Assembly: GCF_030160635.1 (NCBI RefSeq)
Contig: NZ_BSOS01000065.1
Location: 209,930 to 273,929, forward strand
DNA from: Acidocella aquatica
Lineage (GTDB): Bacteria; Pseudomonadota; Alphaproteobacteria; Acetobacterales; Acetobacteraceae
Reading direction: 5' to 3'
DNA: 64,000 nt
The translations under genes and the position numbers were made by a program. Within the stretch, counting starts at the first letter, position 1; the number at the start of each line of letters is the position of its first letter. Below the pieces are notes generated by a model. It ran no database searches, was not told the DNA's origin, and worked only from the letters and a program-made list of their open reading frames with translations. Below, piece by piece: positions 15,862-24,318 of the stretch.

Positions 15862-17337
15862 TTGAACGAGATATTTCGCACCACCTGGCCGGATTACGAT
15901 CCGGGCCGTTATTTTTGTGAACTCACACACAAGCGCTCCGGCGCCGGCCCGGTGCCGGACTGGCTGATCCAGCGACTCGGGACGATCGGGCTGGACGCGC
16001 TGCGCGCGCGCGCCTCGGCCGCCGAGACCGAGCTGATCGACCTTGGCGTGACCTTCACCGTGTATTCCGATGCCACCGCGATCGACCGGATTTTACCGTT
16101 TGACTGTATTCCCCGCGTGCTCACGGCGGCGGAATGGAGCCTGCTGGAGCGGGCGTGCATCCAGCGGGTGGCGGCGCTGAATGCGTTTCTGGGCGACATC
16201 TATGGGCCGGGGCATATCGTGCGCGATGGGGTGATCCCCGCCGAGCTGGTCTACGGCAACGCCAACTACCGGCCGGAGATGAAGGATTTTCCGGTGCCGC
16301 ACGGCACTTATGTGCATGTCTGCGGCATCGACATCATCCGCGACGAGTTCGGCGATTTCCGCGTGCTGGAGGATAATGCGCGTACGCCCTCGGGGGTGAG
16401 CTATGTCATCGAGAACCGGCATCTGATGCTGCGCACTTTCCCCGACCTGATGGCGGGAATTCGGCTGAAGCCGGTGGATGATTATGGGCGGCGGCTGCGC
16501 GCGGCGATGAGCGAGATCGCGCCGGGCGGACCGGATGATCCGCAGGTCGTGCTACTCTCGCCGGGCATTTATAATTCCGCCTATTTCGAGCATGTGTTCC
16601 TGGCGCGCGAAATGGGCGTGCCGCTGGTGGTCGGCGCGGATCTGGTGGTGGAGGATGAGCGCGTCTACATGCGCACAACCAGCGGGTTGCGCCGGGTGCA
16701 TACGATTTATCGCCGTCTGAACGATGATTTTCTGGACCCGGCGGTGTTCCGGCCGGATTCCATGCTGGGCGTGCGCGGGTTGATCGGCGCGTGGAAGGCG
16801 GGGAATGTCGCGATCGCCAATGCCGTGGGCACCGGCGTTGCGGATGACAAGGCGGTGTATGCCTATATGCCGCGCATCATCAAATATTACCTCGGGCAGG
16901 AGGAGCTGGTGAAGAATGTGGAGACCCATATCTGCCGCGAGCCGGAGGGGCTGCAATATACGCTGGATAATCTGCACAAGCTCGTGACCAAGCCGGTGGG
17001 CGAGTCCGGCGGATATGGCATCACCATCGGGCCGCGCGCCAGCCAGGAGGAACTGGCGGTGGCGCGGGCCTCCATCCTGGCTGACCCGGGCAACTGGATC
17101 AGCCAGCCGATGATCGGCCTCTCCGTCGCGCCAACGCTGGCGGCCGAGGGGGTCGGGCCGCGGCATCTGGATTTGCGGCCGTTCATCATCACCGGAAAGG
17201 AAAGCTGGGTGCTGCCCGGCGGGCTGACGCGCGTGGCGATGAAGCGCGGCAGTTTGATTGTGAATTCCAGCCAGGGCGGCGGCTCCAAGGATACCTGGGT
17301 TCTGGCGGATGATTTTGCCGAAGGGGGCGGAAAATGA
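15862..17337 (+). CDS. circularly permuted type-2 ATP-grasp protein
   Basis: A 491-residue predicted amide ligase of the COG2308 type. Seen in order: FTVYSDATAIDRILPFDCIPRV near residue 60, QRVAALNAFLGDIYGPGHIV, the HVCGIDIIRDEFGDFRVLEDN strand pair with the acidic residues, TPSGVSYVIENR, LSPGIYNSAYFEHVFLAREM, NAVGTGVADDKAVYAYMP, and LVTKPVGESGGYGI, where a lysine precedes a glycine-rich loop as in nucleotide-binding sites. All motifs look intact. The start is TTG 15862 with GGAG about 8 bases upstream; no other start is available back to the in-frame stop at 15796. It overlaps the alpha-E gene by four bases. Confidence 0.87.
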   Translation: MNEIFRTTWPDYDPGRYFCELTHKRSGAGPVPDWLIQRLGTIGLDALRARASAAETELIDLGVTFTVYSDATAIDRILPFDCIPRVLTAAEWSLLERACIQRVAALNAFLGDIYGPGHIVRDGVIPAELVYGNANYRPEMKDFPVPHGTYVHVCGIDIIRDEFGDFRVLEDNARTPSGVSYVIENRHLMLRTFPDLMAGIRLKPVDDYGRRLRAAMSEIAPGGPDDPQVVLLSPGIYNSAYFEHVFLAREMGVPLVVGADLVVEDERVYMRTTSGLRRVHTIYRRLNDDFLDPAVFRPDSMLGVRGLIGAWKAGNVAIANAVGTGVADDKAVYAYMPRIIKYYLGQEELVKNVETHICREPEGLQYTLDNLHKLVTKPVGESGGYGITIGPRASQEELAVARASILADPGNWISQPMIGLSVAPTLAAEGVGPRHLDLRPFIITGKESWVLPGGLTRVAMKRGSLIVNSSQGGGSKDTWVLADDFAEGGGK

Positions 17338-18368
17338 GCACGATGCGTTTTGATGCCGTGCTGCTCTCGCGCGATGCCGAGGGGCTGTTCTGGATGGCGC
17401 GCTACCTGGAGCGGGTGGAGAATCTGGCGCGGCTGATTGATGTGACGCAGAGTTTCGAGAGTCCGGGGTTTGAGACGGATGCCTGGTTCGGGCTGATCCG
17501 CATCAACGCGGATGAGAAGAATTTCGCGGCGCGCGGGTTCTCGCCTGATGCGGCGCATGTGAAACGGTTTTATCTGCTGGATCGCGGCAACCCGACCTCG
17601 GTGCCGGGCAATCTGGAGGACGCGCGCACCAACGCGCGCACGCTGCGCCCGCTCATGAGCACCGAGATGTGGCGCCAGATCAACATGTTTCACCGCTTTG
17701 TCGGGCAGATCACGCCCGAGGACCTGGAGGGCGACGCGCTCTCGCGGCTGTGCACCAGGCTGAAGGACGGGGTGCAGGCGCATACCGGCATCACCGAGGG
17801 GACGTTGTATCGTGACCAGGGCTGGTATTTTTATGAATTGGGCCGCCTGCTGGAACGCGCCGACCAGACCACGCGCATGCTCGATATCAAATACACCGCC
17901 ATCTTGCCGCAGGGGCGCGAGGAAAAGCGGGTGGCCGAGCTGACGCAGTGGAACGCGATTTTGCGCGCCGCCGCTGGGTATCATGCCTTCAAGCGCCGCT
18001 CGCGCGCCAGCTTCTCGGCGGAGGATGTCGTGCATTTTTTGCTGCGCGATCCATCCTCGCCGCGCTCGGCCTTGTTATGCGTGCGGCGGGCGGAATCGCA
18101 TCTGGACGATTTGCGGCGGATTTATGGGCTTACCGCGGCCGGAGAGGCGATCGAACTGGCGGAATATTTGCGCGAGTTGCTTCTGGAAAAGCCAATTGGC
18201 CATATTCTCGCCACGGGGCTGCACGAATATCTGGACATGGTGCAGATCCATATTCAGGCGCTTGCGGGCGCCATCGGCCGCGCCTTTTTCCGTGACTGGC
18301 AACCAGCCAGCCCCGCGCCGGTTGCCGCGCAAAGCCAGACACAGGGACCGGCGGAGGCGCTTGCGTGA
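17334..18368 (+). CDS. stand-alone alpha-E domain protein
   Basis: A 344-residue, mainly helical protein of the alpha-E family (COG2307, DUF403). It begins VLLSRDAEGLFWMARYLERVENLARLID, which carries the acidic-arginine pattern that names the family, and includes YRDQGWYFYELGRLLERADQT in the middle. The same domain forms the C-terminal part of the fusion protein encoded at 13318-15528. Its start overlaps the ATP-grasp stop by four bases (ATGA), so the two are translationally coupled. The biochemical role of alpha-E is unknown; constant linkage to ATP-grasp ligases suggests a partner or acceptor-binding subunit. Confidence 0.87.
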   Translation: MSTMRFDAVLLSRDAEGLFWMARYLERVENLARLIDVTQSFESPGFETDAWFGLIRINADEKNFAARGFSPDAAHVKRFYLLDRGNPTSVPGNLEDARTNARTLRPLMSTEMWRQINMFHRFVGQITPEDLEGDALSRLCTRLKDGVQAHTGITEGTLYRDQGWYFYELGRLLERADQTTRMLDIKYTAILPQGREEKRVAELTQWNAILRAAAGYHAFKRRSRASFSAEDVVHFLLRDPSSPRSALLCVRRAESHLDDLRRIYGLTAAGEAIELAEYLRELLLEKPIGHILATGLHEYLDMVQIHIQALAGAIGRAFFRDWQPASPAPVAAQSQTQGPAEALA

Positions 18369-19888
18369 ACAGATTGCGTGACATCCGCTGGCCGTTTTCG
18401 GTGTTCGTGCTGGCGCTGCTGCCCCGGTTGAGCGGCCTGGGCAGCAGGCCGTTCTGGCTTGACGAGGCGTTCACCTTCCAGCGTGCGTCGCTGGCGCCGG
18501 CGGCGCTGGTGAACGACTCCTTCATCAACCACCACATGCCGAGCTTCTTCCTCATGCTCTCGCCGCTGGTGGGGCTGGGCGACCCGCAATATTGGCTGCG
18601 GCTGCCCTCGGCGGTGTTCGGCGCGCTGGCGGTGATGCTTGTGTATATGATCGCCTACCGGATCGCCGGGCGCACCGCGGGGGTTATCGCGGCGCTCATC
18701 ATCGGCCTCTCGCCCACGGCGCTGGCCTTCAGCCAGGAAGCACGCTCCTACACGCTGGAAATGTGTCTCATCCTGGTGGCACTTTACGGGCTTACGCGGC
18801 TTGCCATGGATATTCCGGCCGCCTCAAAGCCGATCCGCTGGAATGGAACGGGCGCTTTCTGGGCGGCGTTTATCATTGGTTCGGCGGTGGCGCTCGATGT
18901 GCTGGGCGATGGGCTGCCCTGGCTGGTGGTCGGCAATGTGATCGGCGCCGCGCTACTCGTGCAGTCACCTGACCGCGGGCAGCTCCTGCGCAATTTCATC
19001 ATCGCCGATCTGATCGTCGCGGCATGCTGCGCGCCGTTTTATTATCTGATGACGCTGCACCAGGGCCAGGGCTACATCAACAGCGTGATGTGGATTCCGC
19101 CGCTGAATTTCTCCCGCCTCTGGTATAATCTGGGCTCGGTTTATTTCATGCGGATCGCCGATTCCGTGACTTTCAGCTTCATGGATGTGCCAACGCCGGT
19201 CGCGCTGATTTGGCTGATCGATGCGACCCTGGCCCTGGCCGTGGCCAGTGCCGCCTGGGCGTTGCGCCGCCGCCCCGCGATGCTGGCCGTGCTCGGTATA
19301 TCCTTTGTGTTTCTGCCGTTGATGTTCACGATTGTCTCGCTCTGGCGGCCGATTTTGCTGCCGCGCTATATTTTGTGGAGTGCCGCGCCCTTTGCCATTC
19401 TCGCCGGAATTGGCGGCGCCGCGCTGCTGGACCTCGCCGCGCCGCGCGCGCGCGCTTTGGTGGTGGCGGGCGGGGCTTTGTTGCTGCTCGTGAACCTCGC
19501 GCCCTATTACCATGCCGAGACCAAGCCGCGCTGGGATATCGCGGCGAAATTGCTGGCGCAGGATGTCAGCCCGGGGGATGTGGTGTATCTCTACGACACC
19601 GGGGCGTTGCCGATTTTGCGCATGTATCTGCCGCCGGGCGCGCGGACCGTGGTGTTGCAAGACTCTGCCGGCGACCTGAACCATGCCGAGCTGGCGATGA
19701 GCCAGGGCAAGCGCGTATGGGCCGTGTATGGCCATGCCGGGCAGAGCGCGGATAAAGTGGCGTTTTCGAAGTTTTTCGCCGGGGCGGACGCGCTGGGCAG
19801 GCCCAGCCTGACACAGGTGGCGGGCGAGCGGATTATGATCGCGCTCTATGACCCGGCAAACCCGAATGGTTCCGGCGCCGCTGAATGA
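18365..19888 (+). CDS. GT39-like polytopic membrane glycosyltransferase
   Basis: A 507-residue GT-C-type protein with around eleven membrane segments. The first loop has FWLDEAFTFQRASL, with the Asp-Glu pair typical of ArnT/PMT-like transferases. SPTALAFSQEARSYTLEM follows, as in GT39 members, and the soluble C-terminal part contains DVVYLYDTGALPILRMYLPP. It probably moves a sugar from a polyprenyl phosphate to an envelope acceptor. The GTG start overlaps the alpha-E stop by four bases, so it belongs to the ATP-grasp/alpha-E operon. This is odd, and may hint at envelope work for that cluster. Confidence 0.8.
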   Translation: MNRLRDIRWPFSVFVLALLPRLSGLGSRPFWLDEAFTFQRASLAPAALVNDSFINHHMPSFFLMLSPLVGLGDPQYWLRLPSAVFGALAVMLVYMIAYRIAGRTAGVIAALIIGLSPTALAFSQEARSYTLEMCLILVALYGLTRLAMDIPAASKPIRWNGTGAFWAAFIIGSAVALDVLGDGLPWLVVGNVIGAALLVQSPDRGQLLRNFIIADLIVAACCAPFYYLMTLHQGQGYINSVMWIPPLNFSRLWYNLGSVYFMRIADSVTFSFMDVPTPVALIWLIDATLALAVASAAWALRRRPAMLAVLGISFVFLPLMFTIVSLWRPILLPRYILWSAAPFAILAGIGGAALLDLAAPRARALVVAGGALLLLVNLAPYYHAETKPRWDIAAKLLAQDVSPGDVVYLYDTGALPILRMYLPPGARTVVLQDSAGDLNHAELAMSQGKRVWAVYGHAGQSADKVAFSKFFAGADALGRPSLTQVAGERIMIALYDPANPNGSGAAE

Positions 19889-19898
19889 GCTGACGAGG

Positions 19899-19934
19899 CT
19901 AGAGCGTGATTACCTCACGTCAATCACGCTCTAG
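19899..19934. repeat. perfect inverted repeat, 13-bp arms
   Basis: Arms 19899-19911 and 19922-19934 are exact reverse complements (CTAGAGCGTGATT) around a 10-base loop. It lies between the convergent GT39 and lpxB genes. There is no T-run, so it is not a classic intrinsic terminator. The sequence resembles short palindromes repeated in alphaproteobacterial intergenic regions. Confidence 0.8.
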
Positions 19935-19956
19935 ATTATGTTTTACGGTCAATTTC

Positions 19957-19996
19957 ATTGGTTTAGCTTGAGTCAGGTGATTCAAGCTAAACCAAT
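19957..19996. repeat. perfect inverted repeat, 15-bp arms
   Basis: Arms 19957-19971 and 19982-19996 (ATTGGTTTAGCTTGA and its complement) flank a 10-base loop. It follows the 13-bp palindrome by 22 bases in the same convergent gap. The AT-rich stem is unlike the surrounding GC-rich DNA. A bidirectional terminator or a REP-like element are both possible. Confidence 0.8.
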
Positions 19997-20002
19997 ATTG
20001 AT

Positions 20003-21163
20003 CTAGGGAGCCTGATTGCCGGATGTTCCAAGTCTGGCGAGGACCCTGGCGGCGGCGGCGGCGGAAGGCGTTCCGGCGGGTGCGTGCAGGCTTTCCAGCG
20101 CGGCGGCGAAACCGGCGCGCTGCGTTGCGGCAGCGGCTTGGTTGGTGATGAGCCCGTGCAATGTCTCGCTCAGTTTTGCCGGTGTGCAATCCTGTTGCAG
20201 CAGCTCGGGCACCAGCTCGCCGCCGGCCAGCAGGTTGATCATGGCGACGTGTTTCACCTTTATCATGCGCCGCGCCAGCATCGCGCTGACCGGGTTGACC
20301 CGGTAGGTCACCGCCATCGGCACGCCGGCCATGGCGAGTTCCAGCGTCGAGGTGCCCGATTTGGTCAGCGCCGCCTGGGCGGCGGCAAAGGCGTCATAAC
20401 GGGTGGCGACATCGCGCACGATGATGGGGGGCACCGGCCAGTCCTTGGTCTGCGCGGCCACGGCCTCGGCGACGCCGGCGGCGGCCGCGAGCACGGGTTG
20501 AAGCTTCGGGATGCGCGCGGAGAGCCGCACCATGGTCTGGCGGAACACCGGGAGCAGGCGCGAGGTTTCGGTGACGCGCGAGCCCGGCATGAGCACCACC
20601 GGCACCGCGTCCGCGCTGATGTTATGCTGGGCGCGAAACCGCGCGGCATCGCCCTTATTGGCGCCCGATTCCAGCACCGGATGGCCAACGAACACCGGAT
20701 TTAGCCCGTGCGGGGCAAAAAACGCGGGCTCGAAGGGGAGCAGGCAGAGCAGCTCATCCCATAGGCCGGGGTAGTGCTTCACCCGCTCCTGCCGCCAGGC
20801 CCAGACCTGCGGCGCGACGTAGTGGATGCGCGTAATGCCCGTGCCGGAGATGCCTTTGAGCACGCGCAGGCAAAAACCGGGGCTGTCGATGGTGACGACG
20901 ATATCGGGCCGGATGGCCTTGATTGTCTCGATCGTCTGGTTGATGCGCCGTTTCAGCGCGAAAATCCGGGGGAGGATTTCCGCCAGCCCCATCACCGCCA
21001 GCTCCTGCATGGGGAAGATTGATTCCAGCCCGGCTTCGGCCATGCGCGCGCCGCCGATACCTGAGAATTCCAGCCCCTCGCGTTGCGCCCGCAGTGCGGC
21101 GATCAGCCGCGCGCCCAGCACATCACCGCTGGCTTCGCCGGCGATGAGAAAAACCTTGGTCAT
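20003..21163 (-). CDS. lpxB: lipid-A-disaccharide synthase
   Basis: GT19 glycosyltransferase of 386 residues that joins UDP-2,3-diacylglucosamine to lipid X to form the lipid A disaccharide. Seen: the N-terminal FLIAGEASGDVLGARLI, SGIGGARMAEAGLES, and the LPFEPAFF and PVFVGHPVLESG segments. VVLMPGSRVTETSRLLPVF and the TKSGTSTLELAMAGVPMAVTYR nucleotide-binding region follow. All are canonical. It overlaps the start of no other gene but is within 4 bases of the nitrilase-fold gene upstream, so they form an operon. Other lpx genes are not in the window. Confidence 0.95.
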   Translation of the reverse strand: MTKVFLIAGEASGDVLGARLIAALRAQREGLEFSGIGGARMAEAGLESIFPMQELAVMGLAEILPRIFALKRRINQTIETIKAIRPDIVVTIDSPGFCLRVLKGISGTGITRIHYVAPQVWAWRQERVKHYPGLWDELLCLLPFEPAFFAPHGLNPVFVGHPVLESGANKGDAARFRAQHNISADAVPVVLMPGSRVTETSRLLPVFRQTMVRLSARIPKLQPVLAAAAGVAEAVAAQTKDWPVPPIIVRDVATRYDAFAAAQAALTKSGTSTLELAMAGVPMAVTYRVNPVSAMLARRMIKVKHVAMINLLAGGELVPELLQQDCTPAKLSETLHGLITNQAAAATQRAGFAAALESLHAPAGTPSAAAAARVLARLGTSGNQAP

Positions 21164-22026
21164 GCCAGAGGCACCACCGGGCAGGGGGGGATTTGGTCCG
21201 GCCAGTCGCGATGGTTCAATACGGCGCCCTGGGTGCGCAGGGTATCAATGGCGCCGAAATTCACCGTGGCGAAAACCAGCCCGGTTGCGTTCATATGGCC
21301 GGCCGCCGCCACCCCGTCTTCGGGGAAACCGGCGTCGCAGGGGGTGAACAGGGCGGCCTGGCCGTGGTTTTCGTCAATGGAGGCGGACCAGGGCGCCTGG
21401 CCGGTGAGCGGGATGACGGCGCTATAGCACTGGTTCTCAATGGCGCGGGCGCGGGCGGAAAGGCGCACGCGGTTGAAGCCGGCCGGGCTGTCGGTGCAGC
21501 TGGGGATGAGGATGAGTTTGGCCCCCGCGGTCACCTGGGCGCGCACATGCAGGGGGAATTCGCTATCGTAGCAGATGGAGACGCCGATGCGCCCGAAGCT
21601 GGTCTCAAACACCTGAGGCGGGTTGCCGCCGCTGATGCCCCACCACTCGGCCTCGAAGCGGGTCATGCATTGTTTGTCCTGAAAGGCCAGCGCGCCGGAA
21701 GGCGCGATGAAGGCGGCGCGATTGTTGAGCACGGCGCCAACCCGCATGGGGATGGAGCCCGCCAGCAGGTAGATTTTATGGCGCGCGGCGGTCTCGCGCA
21801 GGGCGGCGATCAGCTCATCGGCCTGGGCGGTGACGGTTGCGAGTTCCGCCGCGAGATCAGGCGTGGTGACGCTGGCGCCGGCCAGGACCATGGAGAAATA
21901 TTCGGGCAGTGCCAGCAGGTCAGCCCCGCCGAGTGCTGCTTGCGCGGCCAGGCGCTCGATGCGGGTGATGAAGGATTCGAAGCTCGGCGGCGGCGAGACG
22001 CCGAATTGCGCCAGCGCGAGTTTCAT
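21160..22026 (-). CDS. nitrilase-superfamily carbon-nitrogen hydrolase
   Basis: A 288-residue C-N hydrolase. The Glu-Lys-Cys triad is visible as the Glu in LLALPEYFSM, the Lys in FQDKQCMTRFE, and Cys in GVSICYDSEFP. Members cleave amides or nitriles; the closest branch by eye is the putative amidase type encoded beside acetyltransferases. It overlaps lpxB by four bases downstream and the GNAT gene by four bases upstream. Its co-transcription with the GNAT gene suggests the two act on one small amide or amine metabolite; this is an inference. Confidence 0.85.
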   Translation of the reverse strand: MKLALAQFGVSPPPSFESFITRIERLAAQAALGGADLLALPEYFSMVLAGASVTTPDLAAELATVTAQADELIAALRETAARHKIYLLAGSIPMRVGAVLNNRAAFIAPSGALAFQDKQCMTRFEAEWWGISGGNPPQVFETSFGRIGVSICYDSEFPLHVRAQVTAGAKLILIPSCTDSPAGFNRVRLSARARAIENQCYSAVIPLTGQAPWSASIDENHGQAALFTPCDAGFPEDGVAAAGHMNATGLVFATVNFGAIDTLRTQGAVLNHRDWPDQIPPCPVVPLA

Positions 22027-22544
22027 AGGGTTTTGGTCCAGAAGGTCATGGTTTTTTCACTCTCCACCGCCGCGCCGACATCCCGCCAGGACATGACGCA
22101 GGTGAGGTCAGGGCGTTTGGTGTAGCCGCGATGGTGCCAGAATTCATCCAGCGGGACATAACCCGCCGGGCGCAGCGGGTGGTCCGCAGGCCGCTGCACG
22201 GCGCAGAAGGTGGTGATGGCATGGCCGGTGGCGCGGGCCTGGGCCTCGCGCGCGTCGAAAAATTTCACGCCGATGCCCTGGCCCCGATAGGCCCGCTCCA
22301 GCACGCTCTCGCCAAAATAGAACACTTTGGAGATATCCACCCCGGCATCGAGGAAGGGTTTTTGCACGTTCGGCGTTTCAGCGGCCAGCGGCAGGCAGGT
22401 GGAGGCACCGGCGACGTGCTCGCCATCCCACGCCACCACGACTGCGGCGCCCGGGGCCTGGGCATAGGTGCGCAGATAGGTTTGCTCATAGGCGGTGTTC
22501 CCATCGTAGAGATAGGGAAACTCCCGGAAGACGCAAACCCGCAA
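22023..22544 (-). CDS. GNAT family N-acetyltransferase, uncertain start
   Basis: GNAT-fold acetyltransferase. The acetyl-CoA loop is ERAYRGQGIGVKFFDARE, preceded by strand VFYFGESVLE; the C-terminal part has TTFCAVQRP and a FWHHRGYTKRP segment. The coordinate given uses TTG 22544, the only conventional start, but this would cut into the first strand of the domain (ARLRVCVFREFPYLYDG). The frame is open upstream to 22049 bases beyond the stop of the cytochrome gene, and a strong AAGGAG site at 22580-22585 points to ATT 22574 or CTG 22571 as the real start. It overlaps the hydrolase gene by four bases. Confidence 0.78.
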   Translation of the reverse strand: MRVCVFREFPYLYDGNTAYEQTYLRTYAQAPGAAVVVAWDGEHVAGASTCLPLAAETPNVQKPFLDAGVDISKVFYFGESVLERAYRGQGIGVKFFDAREAQARATGHAITTFCAVQRPADHPLRPAGYVPLDEFWHHRGYTKRPDLTCVMSWRDVGAAVESEKTMTFWTKTL

Positions 22545-22579
22545 ACGGGCGAGTTCGGGCAGGAGCGGCAGAATGGCCG

Positions 22580-22585
22580 CTCCTT
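22580..22585 (-). promoter_or_regulatory. Shine-Dalgarno site before the GNAT gene
   Basis: The minus strand reads AAGGAG here, 5 bases before an in-frame ATT (22574-22572) and 8 before an in-frame CTG (22571-22569). No ATG, GTG or TTG occurs in the frame at a usable distance. The site therefore suggests a non-standard start codon. Confidence 0.5.
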
Positions 22586-22599
22586 CGAGGGTCAGGATT

Positions 22600-24258
22600 T
22601 TAATTGGCGGCCGCGTTGATGAGCGGTTGCGCGCTGGCGATGAAGTTGATCATCGCCTGATGCTTGGCATCCTGGCTCAACCCGGCCTGGTTGGCGACCA
22701 CGGGGCAATAGGCCGCGATGAGGTCGTTGGTCAGGTCGGCGTTGCTGATGGTGGCGTTACCGGCGCGGATCGCGCTGATCAGCGTGCGGGTGCGGTTGGG
22801 CATGGTTGCCGGGGTGGCATCCGCGTAGCTGTTCAAAAGATCGCTGCCCGGGTCGGCGATGGAGGTGGCGCCACCAGCGGGCGAGACACGCGGGCAGCCG
22901 AACAGGTCGGCGGCCTTGTTCGCGCTGGGCGGCACCACGGCGATGTCGCGCAGTTCCATCACATCATGCGGGGTGGCATCGGCGGTGGCGTTATTGCCCA
23001 TGCTGGTGCGCACATAGTTGGTGACGGCGGCGATCTGCTCATCCGACAGGCTGGCCGCGAAGGCCGGCATGGCCGGGCCGTTGGTCCTCCAGGCGTCCAG
23101 CCCGCTCAACACGGCGCCGATGACGTTGGTGGGTTCAGAGGCGGTGACGGAGTCATTGCCCGCGAGGTTGGGAATGATCGGGGCCATGCCGCCGCCGGTC
23201 TTGCCGTGGCATCCGGCGCAGTTGGCGGTGTAGACGGTGGCGCCCAGGGCGATGGAGGCGGGCGCGTTGGCCACGGCGGGCGTGGGCGGCACATGCTGCG
23301 GCTTGGTTACGTTCTGCAGGTAGTTGGCAATGTCCACATCGTCAGACACGGGGATCTGACTGGTGGAATTGTCCACAACCTCGCCCATGGCTGCATAGGG
23401 CGAGCCTTTGACCATGTTGCCGTCGTCATGCAGGTAGGCCACGAGGTCAGACTGCGCCCAGCCGCCGACGCCGTATTGTTTGTCGGACGAGATGTTCGGG
23501 GCGAAATAGGCATCGATCGGCGCGCCGGCATAGGCTTTGTCCAGCATCATGGCGCTGAGCAGGTTGCGCGGGGTGTGGCATTCGCCGCAATGGCCGAGCG
23601 CCTCGGTGAGGTAGGCGCCGTTCTTCATGCTGTCATCCCAGCTCGGGTCCATATGCAGCGGGCCGGCGCGGAAGAACATGATGCGCCAGCCGAGCAGCAC
23701 CGGGCGCTGGTTGAAGGGGAAGGCCATGGAGCTTGGCGTCGGCGCCACGCTCACCGGCGGCAGCGAGAACAGATAGGCCTTGATCGCCATCACATCCGCG
23801 TAGGAGAGCTTGGTGTAGGAGGTGTAGGGCATCGCCGGGTAGAGGAATTTGGGGAACACCAGATAGGAGCGGCCCGGCGCGTCGCCGTAATGCACGGCGT
23901 TGTAGAAATCGGCATCCGACCAGTTGCCGATGCCGGTTGCTTTGTCAGGCGTGATATTGGGGGTGGCAAGGCCGCCGAAAGGCGTGGCCATGACCAAGCC
24001 GCCGGAGAAGGGCGCGTGGTTGGGGCCGGTGTGGCAGGGCATGCAGTCCGCCGCCGCGGTGAGGTATTTGCCGCGCGCGATCAGCGCCGCCGGGTCGGTT
24101 GGCGCGGAGAGGCTGGCCGCCGGGTAATCGGCGGTGTCATCCGCGCTGGCGAAGCGGCTGAAGGCGGCGCCGCCGAGCAGCAGCGCAAGGGCCGCCAGGG
24201 CGATAACCGGGCGGGCGGGGCGGAATTTCGGCAGAGCAAGCGGCATGATCGGACCCAT
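22600..24258 (-). CDS. three-haem cytochrome c, alcohol/aldehyde dehydrogenase subunit type
   Basis: A secreted or membrane-anchored protein of 552 residues. An N-terminal hydrophobic segment (about residues 16-33) acts as signal or anchor. Three CxxCH haem-c sites are present: CMPCH (72-76), CGECH (224-228) and CAGCH (347-351). The order and spacing resemble the cytochrome subunit of membrane alcohol, gluconate or aldehyde dehydrogenases of acetic acid bacteria, which pass electrons to ubiquinone. No dehydrogenase subunit is next to it. An extra C-terminal region of about 128 residues follows the third haem domain, with two cysteines. ATG 24258 is chosen because GAGGAG precedes it by 10 bases. 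Confidence 0.88.
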   Translation of the reverse strand: MGPIMPLALPKFRPARPVIALAALALLLGGAAFSRFASADDTADYPAASLSAPTDPAALIARGKYLTAAADCMPCHTGPNHAPFSGGLVMATPFGGLATPNITPDKATGIGNWSDADFYNAVHYGDAPGRSYLVFPKFLYPAMPYTSYTKLSYADVMAIKAYLFSLPPVSVAPTPSSMAFPFNQRPVLLGWRIMFFRAGPLHMDPSWDDSMKNGAYLTEALGHCGECHTPRNLLSAMMLDKAYAGAPIDAYFAPNISSDKQYGVGGWAQSDLVAYLHDDGNMVKGSPYAAMGEVVDNSTSQIPVSDDVDIANYLQNVTKPQHVPPTPAVANAPASIALGATVYTANCAGCHGKTGGGMAPIIPNLAGNDSVTASEPTNVIGAVLSGLDAWRTNGPAMPAFAASLSDEQIAAVTNYVRTSMGNNATADATPHDVMELRDIAVVPPSANKAADLFGCPRVSPAGGATSIADPGSDLLNSYADATPATMPNRTRTLISAIRAGNATISNADLTNDLIAAYCPVVANQAGLSQDAKHQAMINFIASAQPLINAAAN

Positions 24259-24318
24259 CAGAATTTTGCTCCTCTTCTTTCGCCAAAATTGAGAATCTAT
24301 CAAGTGGAGGGGGCGTGG

